Assembly: GCA_902619615.1 (NCBI GenBank)
Contig: CACNFD010000001.1
Span: 192,501 to 256,500, forward strand
Source of the DNA: an uncultured SAR116 cluster alpha proteobacterium
GTDB lineage: Bacteria > Pseudomonadota > Alphaproteobacteria > Puniceispirillales > Marisalimonadaceae
Length of the DNA stretch: 64,000 nucleotides
Direction: 5' to 3'
Shown: in pieces, positions 41,805 to 50,544 of the stretch
How positions within the stretch are numbered: the stretch's first letter is position 1
How the letters are laid out: every line of letters begins with the position of its first letter
The notes under the pieces: generated by a model
What the model was told of the DNA's origin: nothing
Databases searched by the model: none
What the model saw: the letters and a program-made list of their open reading frames with translations, nothing else
Translations under genes and position numbers: made by a program

Positions 41805-41831
41805 ATTGATATTAGTTATATTAATATCAAT
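41805..41831. promoter_or_regulatory. 27-bp inverted repeat between ynjB-like and yggT-like genes (candidate operator)
   Basis: ATTGATATTA at 41805-41814 and TAATATCAAT at 41822-41831 are exact reverse complements separated by 7 bases. The element lies 39 bp upstream of the ynjB-like ATG and 49 bp before the yggT-like ATG. Ten-bp perfect arms are longer than most chance repeats here, and there is no T-tract, so an operator is more likely than a terminator. Regulator unknown. Confidence 0.5.
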
Positions 41832-41879
41832 GATAGTTATTATCTTCAATATACTCAACATAGAAATAGTTATGTAATT

Positions 41880-42164
41880 ATGAATGCTCTCTTGATCTTG
41901 ATAAATGAAATTATAACACTCTACTTATATACATTATTTGTATATGTTATAATGAGCCTCCTAATCCAATTTCAAATGATCAATAGCTATAACAAAATTA
42001 TTAATGCAATTTTTAGAGCATTAATATCTTTGCATGAACCTTTATTAGGAAAAATTAGACAGTATATACCATCCCTTTCAGGAATAGATTTATCACCTGT
42101 AATTGTTATTCTTTTATTGAGCTTTTTAAAAAACTTAATTCAAGATTATAGATTAGGATTATAA
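41880..42164 (+). CDS. YggT family membrane protein
   Basis: 94 aa with two hydrophobic segments (about 14-35 and 70-88) separated by the family loop FRALISLHEPLLGKIRQYIPSLSGIDLSPV, which is the YggT consensus. Family members are linked to osmotic stress or, in Gram-positives and chloroplasts, division-site placement; no role is proven here. Followed by folD after 8 bp, an order frequent in alphaproteobacteria (usually with DUF167 between). Confidence 0.88.
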   Translation: MNALLILINEIITLYLYTLFVYVIMSLLIQFQMINSYNKIINAIFRALISLHEPLLGKIRQYIPSLSGIDLSPVIVILLLSFLKNLIQDYRLGL

Positions 42165-42172
42165 ATTAATTA

Positions 42173-43093
42173 ATGACGATTATAAATAAAATAATTGATG
42201 GAAAGATGTATGCTGAAAAACTGTTAGAAGAAATTCATCCTCTAAGCAAAAGATTTTTAATTAATTTTAATCGTAAGCCATGCCTTACTGTCATACTAGT
42301 TGGAGACAATCCCGCTAGTAAGATATATGTAAAAAATAAAATCCTTATAGCCAAAAAAATTGATATTGAATCTAAAGAAATCATACTTGGTTCTGATGTT
42401 ACAGAAGACGAATTAATACACCATATCTCAATACTAAATAAAGATCAAAATGTGGATGGAATTCTTGTTCAGCTTCCACTTCCAAAACATATTTCAGAAA
42501 AAAAGATCATTAATATAATTAGTCCATCAAAAGATGTTGATGGATTTCATCCAAAAAATTTTGGTAAACTTTTCATGGGGAACCCAAAATTTATTCCATG
42601 CACACCCTTAGGCTGTCTTTATATGTTGAAGCACGAAATTGAAGATATAAAAGGAAAAAACGCCGTCATAATCGGGAGATCAAACATTGTAGGAAAACCA
42701 ATGGCGTCACTGTTACTATCTTCAGACTGCTCAGTGACAATAACTCATTCAAAAAGCAAAAACATTGAAGAACATACCAGAAAAGCAGACATCTTAATCG
42801 TAGCAGTAGGTATTCCTGAAATTATTGACGAAAAATTTATTAAAAAAGGCGCTATTGTAATAGATGTTGGAATTAATAGATCAGAATCTAAAAATAATGA
42901 TAATTCTAGTAATAAGGGAGTTCTTGTTGGTGATGTTAAATTTGAAAAAGTTTTAAAAATTGCCAAAAAAATTACCCCTGTTCCTGGAGGAGTTGGGCCA
43001 ATGACAATTGCATGCTTAATGCATAATACTGTTAAGGCTGCCTACATTAATAAAAAAAATGATTTTATCAATGTCTTAGAAGGAATTTTATAA
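42173..43093 (+). CDS. folD: Bifunctional methylenetetrahydrofolate dehydrogenase/cyclohydrolase FolD
   Basis: Interconverts 5,10-methylene-, methenyl- and 10-formyl-THF. Catalytic Lys in YVKNKILIAKK (Tyr-x3-Lys), the QLPLPKHISE block, the DVDGFHP substrate motif, the NADP site GRSNIVGKPMASLLL and the PVPGGVGPMTIACLMHNT C-terminal signature. Length of 306 aa, about 15 more than E. coli owing to a Lys/Asn-rich insert near 240-250. The stop overlaps the next ATG by 1 bp (TAATG). Confidence 0.95.
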   Translation: MTIINKIIDGKMYAEKLLEEIHPLSKRFLINFNRKPCLTVILVGDNPASKIYVKNKILIAKKIDIESKEIILGSDVTEDELIHHISILNKDQNVDGILVQLPLPKHISEKKIINIISPSKDVDGFHPKNFGKLFMGNPKFIPCTPLGCLYMLKHEIEDIKGKNAVIIGRSNIVGKPMASLLLSSDCSVTITHSKSKNIEEHTRKADILIVAVGIPEIIDEKFIKKGAIVIDVGINRSESKNNDNSSNKGVLVGDVKFEKVLKIAKKITPVPGGVGPMTIACLMHNTVKAAYINKKNDFINVLEGIL

Positions 43094-43296
43094 TGGATTG
43101 GTTAAACATTACTTTATTTCTTTCTATGATATTAGTGGTTCTTATACTTGCTTGGGGTTTAATAACAATGGCAAGAGGTGGAGAATACAACAAATCGCAT
43201 AGCAATATTTTAATGAGATACAGAATAATTTTTCAAGCGATAGCAATTTTAATTTTTATATGCTTATTAATATATAAGAGGTATTACAATGGTTAA
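43093..43296 (+). CDS. Small twin-transmembrane protein (HIG1-like)
   Basis: 67 aa with two membrane helices (about 7-26 and 45-62) around a basic loop MARGGEYNKSHSNILMRYRI. This is the twin-transmembrane protein commonly found before the PduO-type adenosyltransferase in alphaproteobacteria; the GGEYNKSHSN-x2-MRYRI loop resembles the HIG1 domain. HIG1 proteins in mitochondria and alphaproteobacteria associate with cytochrome oxidase, but its role here is not known. Coupled with folD by TAATG and overlaps the next gene by 8 bp. Confidence 0.8.
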   Translation: MDWLNITLFLSMILVVLILAWGLITMARGGEYNKSHSNILMRYRIIFQAIAILIFICLLIYKRYYNG

Positions 43297-43882
43297 ATTA
43301 AATAAAATTTATACTCGAACGGGCGACGATGGATCAACTGGTTTAACCGACGGAAGTAGAGTTCCAAAGCATTCACCTAGACCACAAGCATATGGTTCAG
43401 TTGATGAATTAAATTCCTCCTTGGGAATGGTATACTTTTACTTAAACAAAGAGAATTCAAACGCACTTCATTTTGAAATTAAAAATTTAATCAGAGAAGT
43501 TCAAAATGATTTATTCGATTTAGGTGCAGATCTAGCAACACCAGTATCTAAAGAAAAAGAAAAGTACCCGGCACTTAGAATAAAAAAGGAACAAATTGAT
43601 AAAATAGAAAATAAAATAGACTATTATAATAAGTCGTTAAAACCGCTAAATTCCTTCGTTTTACCAGGTGGATCAGAAGCCTCTTCATTATTACACCAGT
43701 CAAGAACAGTAGCTAGAAGAGCTGAAAGAGATACTAGTTTACTTTCAAGCATAGAAGATATAAACGTACAATCTTTAATTTATTTAAATAGGTTGTCTGA
43801 TTTATTATTTGTATTATGCAGAGTTTTAAACGAAAATGGATTAAAGGATGTATTATGGATACCAGGTTTAAATCAAAAATAA
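43289..43882 (+). CDS. Corrinoid adenosyltransferase, PduO type
   Basis: ATP:co(I)rrinoid adenosyltransferase making adenosylcobalamin. Diagnostic start KIYTRTGDDGSTGLTDGSRVPKHSPR (ATP-binding loop), VDELNSSLGM, FVLPGGSEASSLLHQSRTVARRAERD (with the Arg/Glu catalytic residues) and YLNRLSDLLFVL. Length of 197 aa is normal. It shows the cell uses cobalamin. In alphaproteobacteria it usually precedes etfBA, as here (24-bp gap). Confidence 0.93.
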   Translation: MVKLNKIYTRTGDDGSTGLTDGSRVPKHSPRPQAYGSVDELNSSLGMVYFYLNKENSNALHFEIKNLIREVQNDLFDLGADLATPVSKEKEKYPALRIKKEQIDKIENKIDYYNKSLKPLNSFVLPGGSEASSLLHQSRTVARRAERDTSLLSSIEDINVQSLIYLNRLSDLLFVLCRVLNENGLKDVLWIPGLNQK

Positions 43883-43906
43883 TTTATTTAAGAAAGGGAG
43901 TTTAGT

Positions 43907-44656
43907 TTGAAAATTTTAGTGCCTGTTAAGAGAGTAGTAGATTATAACGTAAAGGTCAGAGTAAAAAATGATAATTCTGGTGTTGAATTAGAAAACGTTA
44001 AAATGTCTATGAATCCTTTTGATGAAATAGCTGTTGAAGAGGCTTTAAGATTAAAAGAAAAGGGAATTGCAAATGAAGTTATAGCTATATCGATTGGCGC
44101 CACACAAGTGCAAGAAACTATAAGAAATGCTCTTGCTATGGGTGCAGATTCGGGAATTTTTGTTGAATACAATGATAATCTTGAGCCACTTAACGTTGCA
44201 AAAATTATTGCATCTATTGCTCAAAAAGAAAATATTGATTTAATGATTTTAGGTAAGCAAGCAATAGATGACGATATGAATGCTACTGGTCAGATGATTG
44301 CTGCCTTATTGGATTGGCCTCAAGCTACTTTTGCTAGCAAAGTAGAAATTTCAGGAACAACAGCAAAAGTTAGCCGCGAAGTTGATGGTGGTATTGAAAA
44401 TATTGAAATTTCATTACCTGCTGTTATTAGCACAGACTTAAGATTAAATGAACCCAGATATGCTAGCCTTCCAAACATAATGAAAGCGAAGAAAAAACCA
44501 ATTAATGAAGTAAAGATTGAAGATCTTGAAGTAGAAATAAAAAAACATTTAAATATTTTAAAAGTAGAAGAACCTGCTAAACGTCAATCAGGAATTATGT
44601 TAAAAACTGTAGACGAATTAGTTGATAAATTAAAAAATGAAGCAAAAGTAATATAA
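43907..44656 (+). CDS. etfB: Electron transfer flavoprotein subunit beta
   Basis: Partner of EtfA; AMP-binding subunit that carries electrons from acyl-CoA and amino-acid dehydrogenases to ETF:quinone oxidoreductase. Motifs [35 protein letters not shown] and [20 protein letters not shown]. Length of 249 aa fits. The start is TTG at 43907-43909, preceded by AAGAAAGGGAG at a good distance; the next Met is far inside the conserved domain, so TTG is real. Confidence 0.94.
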   Translation: MKILVPVKRVVDYNVKVRVKNDNSGVELENVKMSMNPFDEIAVEEALRLKEKGIANEVIAISIGATQVQETIRNALAMGADSGIFVEYNDNLEPLNVAKIIASIAQKENIDLMILGKQAIDDDMNATGQMIAALLDWPQATFASKVEISGTTAKVSREVDGGIENIEISLPAVISTDLRLNEPRYASLPNIMKAKKKPINEVKIEDLEVEIKKHLNILKVEEPAKRQSGIMLKTVDELVDKLKNEAKVI

Positions 44657-44674
44657 AAATTGAAGGAATATATA

Positions 44675-45604
44675 ATGAAAGTACTTGTAATAGTTGAACA
44701 TAATAACCACGAATTGTTGCCCGCAACCTTACATACAGTAAACGCAGCCAAACAAATTGGTGATACTGACTTGTTTGTTGTGGGTCATAATTGCCAAGAA
44801 GTCATTAACAACGCAAGCAAAATTGAAGGTGTTAACCAAGTTCTTTATTGTAATGAAGCAATATATGAAAATCCTATAGCAGAAAACGTGTCTGTACTTA
44901 TTAAATCTATTACACAAAATTATTCTCACATTTTATTTTCAAATACAGCAAATGGTAAAAATATAGCTCCACGTCTAGCTGCATTACTAGACGTAATGAT
45001 TGTTCCAGACATAATTGAAATAATTGATGAAAATACTTTTAAGAGACCAATCTATGCTGGAAATGCGATTGCAACTTGCAAAAGTGAAGATTCATGTAAA
45101 GTAATCACTGTAAGAACTACTGCGTTTGAAAAGGCTTCATTTAATGAAAATCAAGTTGAATCTGTATCCATTAATGCTGTTAAAAATACAGAATTAACAA
45201 AGTATATTAATTCAGAACTTTCTCAGAATGAAAGACCTGAATTAACTGCTGCTGATATCGTTGTTTCAGGTGGAAGAGGCCTTGGATCAGCTGAAAACTT
45301 CCAAGTTTTAGAAAAATTAGCTGACAAGCTAGGTGCAGCAATGGGAGCAAGTAGAGCGGCAGTTGATGCTGGCTATGTGCCCAATGATTGGCAAGTAGGC
45401 CAAACTGGAAAAGTGGTTGCCCCAAATTTATATATAGCTGCTGGAATTTCTGGTGCAATACAGCATTTAGCAGGTATGAAAGATAGTAAGGTGATTGTAG
45501 CGATAAATAAAGACGAAGAAGCTCCTATTTTTACTGTAACTGACTATGGGCTTGCTGATGATTTATTTAAAAGTGTGCCAGAGATGGAGAAACTAATTAA
45601 ATAA
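44675..45604 (+). CDS. etfA: Electron transfer flavoprotein subunit alpha
   Basis: FAD-binding subunit of ETF. KVLVIVEHNNHELLPATLHTVNAA starts the N-terminal domain; the C-terminal FAD domain carries VSGGRGLGSAENFQVLEKLADKLGAA, GASRAAVDAGYVPNDWQVGQTGKVVAPNLYIAAGISGAIQH and INKDEEAPIFTVTDYG. I choose ATG 44675-44677, with GAAGGA upstream; an in-frame TTG at 44660 would lie over the ribosome site. Its 3' end overlaps the convergent TlpA-like gene by 12 bp. Confidence 0.95.
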   Translation: MKVLVIVEHNNHELLPATLHTVNAAKQIGDTDLFVVGHNCQEVINNASKIEGVNQVLYCNEAIYENPIAENVSVLIKSITQNYSHILFSNTANGKNIAPRLAALLDVMIVPDIIEIIDENTFKRPIYAGNAIATCKSEDSCKVITVRTTAFEKASFNENQVESVSINAVKNTELTKYINSELSQNERPELTAADIVVSGGRGLGSAENFQVLEKLADKLGAAMGASRAAVDAGYVPNDWQVGQTGKVVAPNLYIAAGISGAIQHLAGMKDSKVIVAINKDEEAPIFTVTDYGLADDLFKSVPEMEKLIK

Positions 45605-46126
45605 GCTTTTTATCTTATTAATTATTTCATCTTCTCCCCATTTTAAAATTCCTTCGTGTTTTGAAATAACATAACTATTTTGATCAACAATTATGGTTGT
45701 AGGAACTCCTCTTAATTTGAGTGATTTAAAAATTTTCATTTCTTTATCAAAGAAGTGATCCAGATTTGAAGCACCGTTATTTAATAAAAATTCAAGTTGA
45801 TCTTTAATATTTTTTTTATCTATTGATATAGTTAAAACATCAATATTGTACTTTTTAATCTTAGATTTTAATAAACTTAAATCAGGCAGCTCTTCTTTAC
45901 ATGGAACACACCAAGTAGCCCAAAAATTAATTACGTAACCTTTTTTCTCCAAATCCTGATTAAATTTTAATATTAAAGGCTTTTCTTTATTATCCAGAAC
46001 CTTCAAAGTTGGAAATTTGATTTTAACACTTATTTTATCTATGTATTCGGCAGCGTAAACATTCCCAGACAAAAATGCGAGAAATAATAATATTATTATT
46101 TTTTTATTAAAATTTGATATAAGCAT
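45593..46126 (-). CDS. TlpA-like thiol:disulfide oxidoreductase
   Basis: 177-aa exported thioredoxin-fold protein. The N terminus is a signal or anchor (KKIIILLFLAFLSGNVYAAEY). Active site WCVPC lies in INFWATWCVPCKEELPDL, and the cis-Pro region is LRGVPTTIIVD. This is the TlpA/ResA class, reducing disulfides in periplasmic clients such as apocytochrome c or CuA centres. Divergent from argH, as is usual in alphaproteobacteria. The true client is not shown by the sequence. Confidence 0.88.
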   Translation of the reverse strand: MLISNFNKKIIILLFLAFLSGNVYAAEYIDKISVKIKFPTLKVLDNKEKPLILKFNQDLEKKGYVINFWATWCVPCKEELPDLSLLKSKIKKYNIDVLTISIDKKNIKDQLEFLLNNGASNLDHFFDKEMKIFKSLKLRGVPTTIIVDQNSYVISKHEGILKWGEDEIINKIKSLFN

Positions 46127-46179
46127 GTTAAGTATTATTTTAAATTAATAATTTATTAGTAATTAATATAGATAATAAA

Positions 46180-47592
46180 ATGAAAAAAAGTAGTTTAGAT
46201 AAACAAAAAAATAATAAAATGTGGGGTGGAAGATTTTCTACATCTCCTAGCGAATTAATTGAGGAGTTAAATTCATCGATTCAATTTGATCAGATTCTTT
46301 ATATCGAGGATATTGAAGGATCAATAGCACATTCAGAAATGTTATCTGAACAAAATATCATTTCTAAAAAAGAGTTTTTATCTATTAAGTCTGGTTTAGA
46401 GCAAATAAAAAAAGAAATATCCAACAATGAGTTTAATTTCTCGACGAAACTAGAAGATATACATATGAATATTGAAAATAGATTAGTGGAAATAATAGGA
46501 GATATTGGTAAAAAATTACATACTGCTAGATCAAGGAATGATCAAGTCGCAACTGATATCAAATTATGGCTTAGGAAAAAAATTGATGTAATAGAATTAA
46601 GTCTGAAAAATTTGCAACGTACACTTATTGAAAAATCAGAAAAATATTATGATCTCTTAATGCCTGGCTATACACATCTTCAAGTGGGTCAACCTGTTAC
46701 ATTTGGACATCATATGTTAGCTTACGTTGAAATGTTTGGTAGAGATAGGGGTAGATTACTCGACTGTAGAAAAAGAATGAATGAATTGCCTCTGGGTTCT
46801 GCTGCTTTAGCAGGTACCAGTTATCCAATAGATAGACACTTTGTAGCAGACAAACTTGGCTTTAGCAAACCTACTGAAAACTCAATGGATGCTGTTGCTG
46901 ATAGGGATTTTGCTATTGAATTTATGTCTGCATCATCGCTAATAGCAATACATTTATCTAGGTTTGCTGAAGAATTAGTTATTTGGTCGTCTGACAGGTT
47001 TAATTTTGTTAAATTACCAGAAAACTTTACAACTGGTTCTAGTATCATGCCTCAAAAAAGAAATCCTGATGCCGCTGAATTAATTAGGGCTAAACCTGGC
47101 AGAATATTTGGTAACTTGATAAGTTTAATGACTGTTCTAAAAGGCCTCCCCATGACATATGGAAAAGATATGCAAGAAGATAAAGAGCCAATAATTGATA
47201 CTGTTAAAAATATTGAACTATGTATTTTAAATATGGAAGCTATGATCGGAGATATTGAACCTATTCCTGAAAAAATGATGGAGGCACTTCAAGAAGGTTT
47301 TCCAACTGCTACAGACTTAGCAGATTACCTTGTAAAAAATCTTAAAATACCCTTCCGAGAAGCTCATCATTTAACAGGTAAGATAGTTTTATTAGCTGAG
47401 ACAAAAATGACTTCTTTAGAAAATTTAACTTTAGAGGATATCCAAAGTGTTGTTCCTAAAGTAGATTTAACAGTATTAGACGTTCTCAAAATTCAAAATT
47501 CTGTTTCAAGTAGAACATCTTATGGTGGAACAGCACCAAAAAATGTTTTAAAAGCAATTAAAAATGCTAAGAAAAGATTTTTAGAGGGATAA
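46180..47592 (+). CDS. argH: Argininosuccinate lyase
   Basis: Final enzyme of arginine synthesis, splitting argininosuccinate into arginine and fumarate. Fumarase-superfamily signature GSSIMPQKRNPD carries the catalytic Ser; LHTARSRNDQVATDIKLWLR and MPGYTHLQVGQPVTFGHHML are the other active-site blocks. The start MWGGRFSTSPSELIEELNSS is characteristic, with about 13 extra N-terminal residues. Length of 470 aa. Followed by a small lipoprotein gene and lysA. Confidence 0.96.
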   Translation: MKKSSLDKQKNNKMWGGRFSTSPSELIEELNSSIQFDQILYIEDIEGSIAHSEMLSEQNIISKKEFLSIKSGLEQIKKEISNNEFNFSTKLEDIHMNIENRLVEIIGDIGKKLHTARSRNDQVATDIKLWLRKKIDVIELSLKNLQRTLIEKSEKYYDLLMPGYTHLQVGQPVTFGHHMLAYVEMFGRDRGRLLDCRKRMNELPLGSAALAGTSYPIDRHFVADKLGFSKPTENSMDAVADRDFAIEFMSASSLIAIHLSRFAEELVIWSSDRFNFVKLPENFTTGSSIMPQKRNPDAAELIRAKPGRIFGNLISLMTVLKGLPMTYGKDMQEDKEPIIDTVKNIELCILNMEAMIGDIEPIPEKMMEALQEGFPTATDLADYLVKNLKIPFREAHHLTGKIVLLAETKMTSLENLTLEDIQSVVPKVDLTVLDVLKIQNSVSSRTSYGGTAPKNVLKAIKNAKKRFLEG

Positions 47593-47597
47593 AAATC

Positions 47598-47711
47598 ATG
47601 AATTTCAAAATCATATTTATAGTTGTTATATTTTTATCATCTATTTCTTCGTATGGCTGTGGAAGAAAAGATATTCCCATAAAATCCTCAGAAATCATTA
47701 TAAAAAACTAG
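47598..47711 (+). CDS. Small lipoprotein (LptM/YifL-like), 37 aa
   Basis: Short ORF from ATG 47598-47600 to TAG 47709-47711: hydrophobic signal MNFKIIFIVVIFLSSISSYG followed by CGRKDIPIKSSE. The lipobox is SSYG-Cys21, and the CG-rich post-Cys start with a nearby Pro is the LptM/YifL-like pattern. Small lipoproteins lie between argH and lysA in many alphaproteobacteria. LptM assists LptD maturation in enterics; whether this one does is inference. Only 5 bp after argH and 7 bp before lysA. Confidence 0.7.
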   Translation: MNFKIIFIVVIFLSSISSYGCGRKDIPIKSSEIIIKN

Positions 47712-47718
47712 ATTTGTC

Positions 47719-48984
47719 ATGTTTCCTAAAGGTTTTTACAGAGACGAAAATGGTGAACTAAATGTTCAAGGTATTAAAGTAAGTGTCCTAACAGAAAAGT
47801 ATGGCACACCTCTGTTTATATACGATACAGGGTTAATGAAAGAAAGATACGAAGTCTTTCTAAATACTGTTAAAAATGTCAAAGGAAATATTCACTATGC
47901 TGTTAAAGCAAATGATTCAGTGAATATAATTAAATTTTTTGGGAAATTAGGTGCAGGAGCTGACATAGTATCTATAGGTGAATTTCACAAGTGTATTGCA
48001 GCTGGAATAACACCAGATAAAATAATTTTTTCTGGTGTTGGGAAAGATAAATATGAGATTGAGACTGCATTAAAACATAATATTTTACAATTTAATATTG
48101 AATCAGAAGAAGAACTTAATGATATCTATATTATTGCTTCAAAACTTAGATTAACAGCAAACATATGTCTAAGAATTAATCCAGATATAGCCCCAGATAC
48201 TCACAAAAAAATATCAACTGGCGAAAAAGAAACTAAATTTGGAATTGATACTGAGAAAATTACTTCAGTATATAAAAAACTACATGAATTAGATTACATA
48301 AATCCTGTTGGTTTAGGAGTTCATATTGGTTCACAAATATTTGATTTTCGTTTTTTTGAAAAAGCTTATCTTAATCTTAAAAGCATTGCTGATAGTCTAA
48401 AAATAAATGGATATAAAGTGCCAACTTTAGATTTAGGAGGCGGAATTGGAATACATTATGATTCAAATAAAAAACCAGATTTTGTTGCTTATAAAAAAAT
48501 TATTTCTGATATTTTTCTTAAATCTGATTACCAATTGAGTTTTGAACCAGGCAGATGCCTGATTGCCGAGGCAGGAGTACTGATTACGAAAGTAATCAGG
48601 AACAAAAAAAATAAAGATAAAAACTTTATTATAATTGATGCAGCAATGAATAATTTAATTAGGCCTACTTTATATGATGCATACCATAAAATTGAGACAG
48701 TGAAAAATAAAAAAGGCCAAGCTATCTTAGTTGATATTGTTGGCCCAATTTGTGAAACTGGTGATTTTATTGCTCTCAATCGAGAATTAGTAAAAGTACT
48801 TAGTGATGATCTACTAGCAATAAGGACAACTGGGGCTTATGCATCTGTAATGAGATCAAATTATAATTCCAGAGTCGACGCATTAGAAATTTTAATCTTT
48901 AATGGAAAATCATATAAAATAAAACAAATTGATACCATTCAAGACACAATCTTAAAGGAAAAAATATTAGATTTTAATTCTTAA
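47719..48984 (+). CDS. lysA: Diaminopimelate decarboxylase
   Basis: PLP-dependent fold-III enzyme making lysine from meso-DAP. The PLP lysine lies in GNIHYAVKAND; the phosphate-binding DLGGGIGIHY and the second-subunit Cys motif in GPICETGDFIALNREL are present, as is FEPGRCLIAEAG. Length of 421 aa is normal. It follows the small lipoprotein gene and overlaps the convergent zinc-ribbon gene by 4 bp. Together with lysC it links the DAP and lysine branches. Confidence 0.95.
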   Translation: MFPKGFYRDENGELNVQGIKVSVLTEKYGTPLFIYDTGLMKERYEVFLNTVKNVKGNIHYAVKANDSVNIIKFFGKLGAGADIVSIGEFHKCIAAGITPDKIIFSGVGKDKYEIETALKHNILQFNIESEEELNDIYIIASKLRLTANICLRINPDIAPDTHKKISTGEKETKFGIDTEKITSVYKKLHELDYINPVGLGVHIGSQIFDFRFFEKAYLNLKSIADSLKINGYKVPTLDLGGGIGIHYDSNKKPDFVAYKKIISDIFLKSDYQLSFEPGRCLIAEAGVLITKVIRNKKNKDKNFIIIDAAMNNLIRPTLYDAYHKIETVKNKKGQAILVDIVGPICETGDFIALNRELVKVLSDDLLAIRTTGAYASVMRSNYNSRVDALEILIFNGKSYKIKQIDTIQDTILKEKILDFNS

Positions 48985-49823
48985 TCAAAGAATTTCTTTA
49001 GAAGAGTTACCTTTACACTTACGTTTTCTTCATTATTATTTATTTTTAATTTAGCTAATTTACTTAAACTTATTTTTGAATTTGGTAGGATTATTTTTTC
49101 GTCTAAAATTAAAATTTTTTCAAATATAATCTTTCTATCTTCTCTTATTCCTAAAATTTTAATTCTTGGTGTCAGTATTGGTCTTTTGGAATTATTTTTA
49201 ATAACACCAGTAAATCTAACTTCTTGCTTTTCAAAGGTTGCAATAAAATTGTCAAGATTTAAATATTTAATTTCAGATAGAATAGGCAAGTCGATTTTCC
49301 GAAATAAATTGTTAATTTTTTTTGCATAAGTTTGCGAATAATTTGGAAAATATAAATAACCATAGCTTATCACTGCTGAGCGAAAAAAAACCCCTGATGA
49401 AAAAATCATAACTAAAAAAAGTACAAAAATTGGAAATATGTTTATTTTTTTTGTTTTTTTCTTATCTTCTACATTAGTATGCTTTTTGGGATTATTTTTA
49501 TTAGTTTCTTTAAGCTTTGATAATGATAATTCTGAGGCAATTTCAGCTACACTTTTATTTTTTTGATCTAATACAGGATTAGATTTTTTGGCTAAAATTT
49601 TCGTTTTGCCTTCAACGACTGACTTTATAGAGGCTAATTCTTGTTTTACTTTTTCAGATTTTTCTTTAACTTCAGAATTTTTTTGAAGTAAATTTTTATC
49701 TAAATTTGAAGATAAAACCCACTTTTCATTGCACACCCCACATTTTAACCACTGTATATTCTTTGTTAATACACTTTCATCAACTTCAAATACTGTTCCA
49801 CATGATTTACACGTTTCAAGCAT
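48981..49823 (-). CDS. Zinc-ribbon (MJ0042-type) membrane protein with DUF3426-like C terminus
   Basis: 280 aa. Two CxxC knuckles at the N terminus (CKSCGTVFEVDES and LKCGVCNEKW) make the MJ0042 zinc ribbon. A Lys/Ser-rich linker follows, then one transmembrane helix (about 128-150, FPIFVLFLVMIFSSGVFF) and an extracytoplasmic beta-rich domain (VRFTGVIKNNSKRPILTPRIKILG), as in the DUF3426 family. Function unknown. In other alphaproteobacteria this gene typically sits beside ftsEX; those genes are absent here. Confidence 0.8.
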   Translation of the reverse strand: MLETCKSCGTVFEVDESVLTKNIQWLKCGVCNEKWVLSSNLDKNLLQKNSEVKEKSEKVKQELASIKSVVEGKTKILAKKSNPVLDQKNKSVAEIASELSLSKLKETNKNNPKKHTNVEDKKKTKKINIFPIFVLFLVMIFSSGVFFRSAVISYGYLYFPNYSQTYAKKINNLFRKIDLPILSEIKYLNLDNFIATFEKQEVRFTGVIKNNSKRPILTPRIKILGIREDRKIIFEKILILDEKIILPNSKISLSKLAKLKINNNEENVSVKVTLLKKFFD

Positions 49824-49921
49824 ATAGAAATTCCTTGTGAAATTATTAAAATAATCTTTTATAGTATACTAACATGCCTTTTTTTGCCAACATGTTTAAG
49901 TCAAATTGAAATGAATTTTTT

Positions 49922-50536
49922 ATGTTTTTTAGAATTTTAAAAATTTTTTTTATTTTTTCTCTTTCTTGTACCTTAGCAATTTTTTTTATTCAATTATTTT
50001 TCTTCAAAGAAAAAGTATTATCTTTCCAAAAATACAACGACACAAAAAGCTCTAACATTGTCATATTAACAGGTGGTACTAATAGAATAAAAGACGGTTT
50101 AAATATTATCAATCACTTCGACAAATCAAAAAGAACTAAATTTAAAATACTTGTAAGTGGTACAGGTAAAGGTTTCTCTAAAAATAGTTTGATTAAACAA
50201 ATAGGTCCTAATTTTAATCCTAAGTTAATAGAGTGCTGTATCTATCTGGATAGTGTATCTAAAAATACATTCACAAATGCTATCGAAACTTCTAAGTGGG
50301 CTAATAGGAATGATTTGAAAGAGTTTATATTAATTACAAGCAATTATCATATGCCTAGAGCTATATTAGAATTTAAGAATGTTATGCCAAGTCATAAAAT
50401 TTATACTTTCCCCATCACACCTAGAAAACATAATATTAAAGAATGGATGAGGTCATATGAAACTTTCAGTTTAATTTTTAAAGAATTTTGTAAATATATT
50501 GTTTCAAATCTTAGGATAAAACTTTTGAATATTTAA
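49922..50536 (+). CDS. YdcF-like protein (DUF218)
   Basis: 204 aa. Hydrophobic N-terminal anchor (about 7-28), then the DUF218 fold: SSNIVILTGGTNRIKDGL, KILVSGTGKGF, TFTNAIETSKWANRN and LITSNYHMPRAILEFKN, where the last block is the family signature. E. coli relatives YdcF and SanA are linked to envelope integrity; the molecular activity is unproven. The C-terminal stretch WMRSYETFSLIFKEFCKYI also matches. It ends 8 bp from the convergent tyrA-like gene. Confidence 0.85.
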   Translation: MFFRILKIFFIFSLSCTLAIFFIQLFFFKEKVLSFQKYNDTKSSNIVILTGGTNRIKDGLNIINHFDKSKRTKFKILVSGTGKGFSKNSLIKQIGPNFNPKLIECCIYLDSVSKNTFTNAIETSKWANRNDLKEFILITSNYHMPRAILEFKNVMPSHKIYTFPITPRKHNIKEWMRSYETFSLIFKEFCKYIVSNLRIKLLNI

Positions 50537-50544
50537 ATTAATTA

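Noticed and set aside
49871-49896. Short inverted repeat AACATG...CATGTT before the YdcF-like gene
   Set aside because: Only 6-bp arms with a 14-base spacer; likely chance in A/T-rich sequence.
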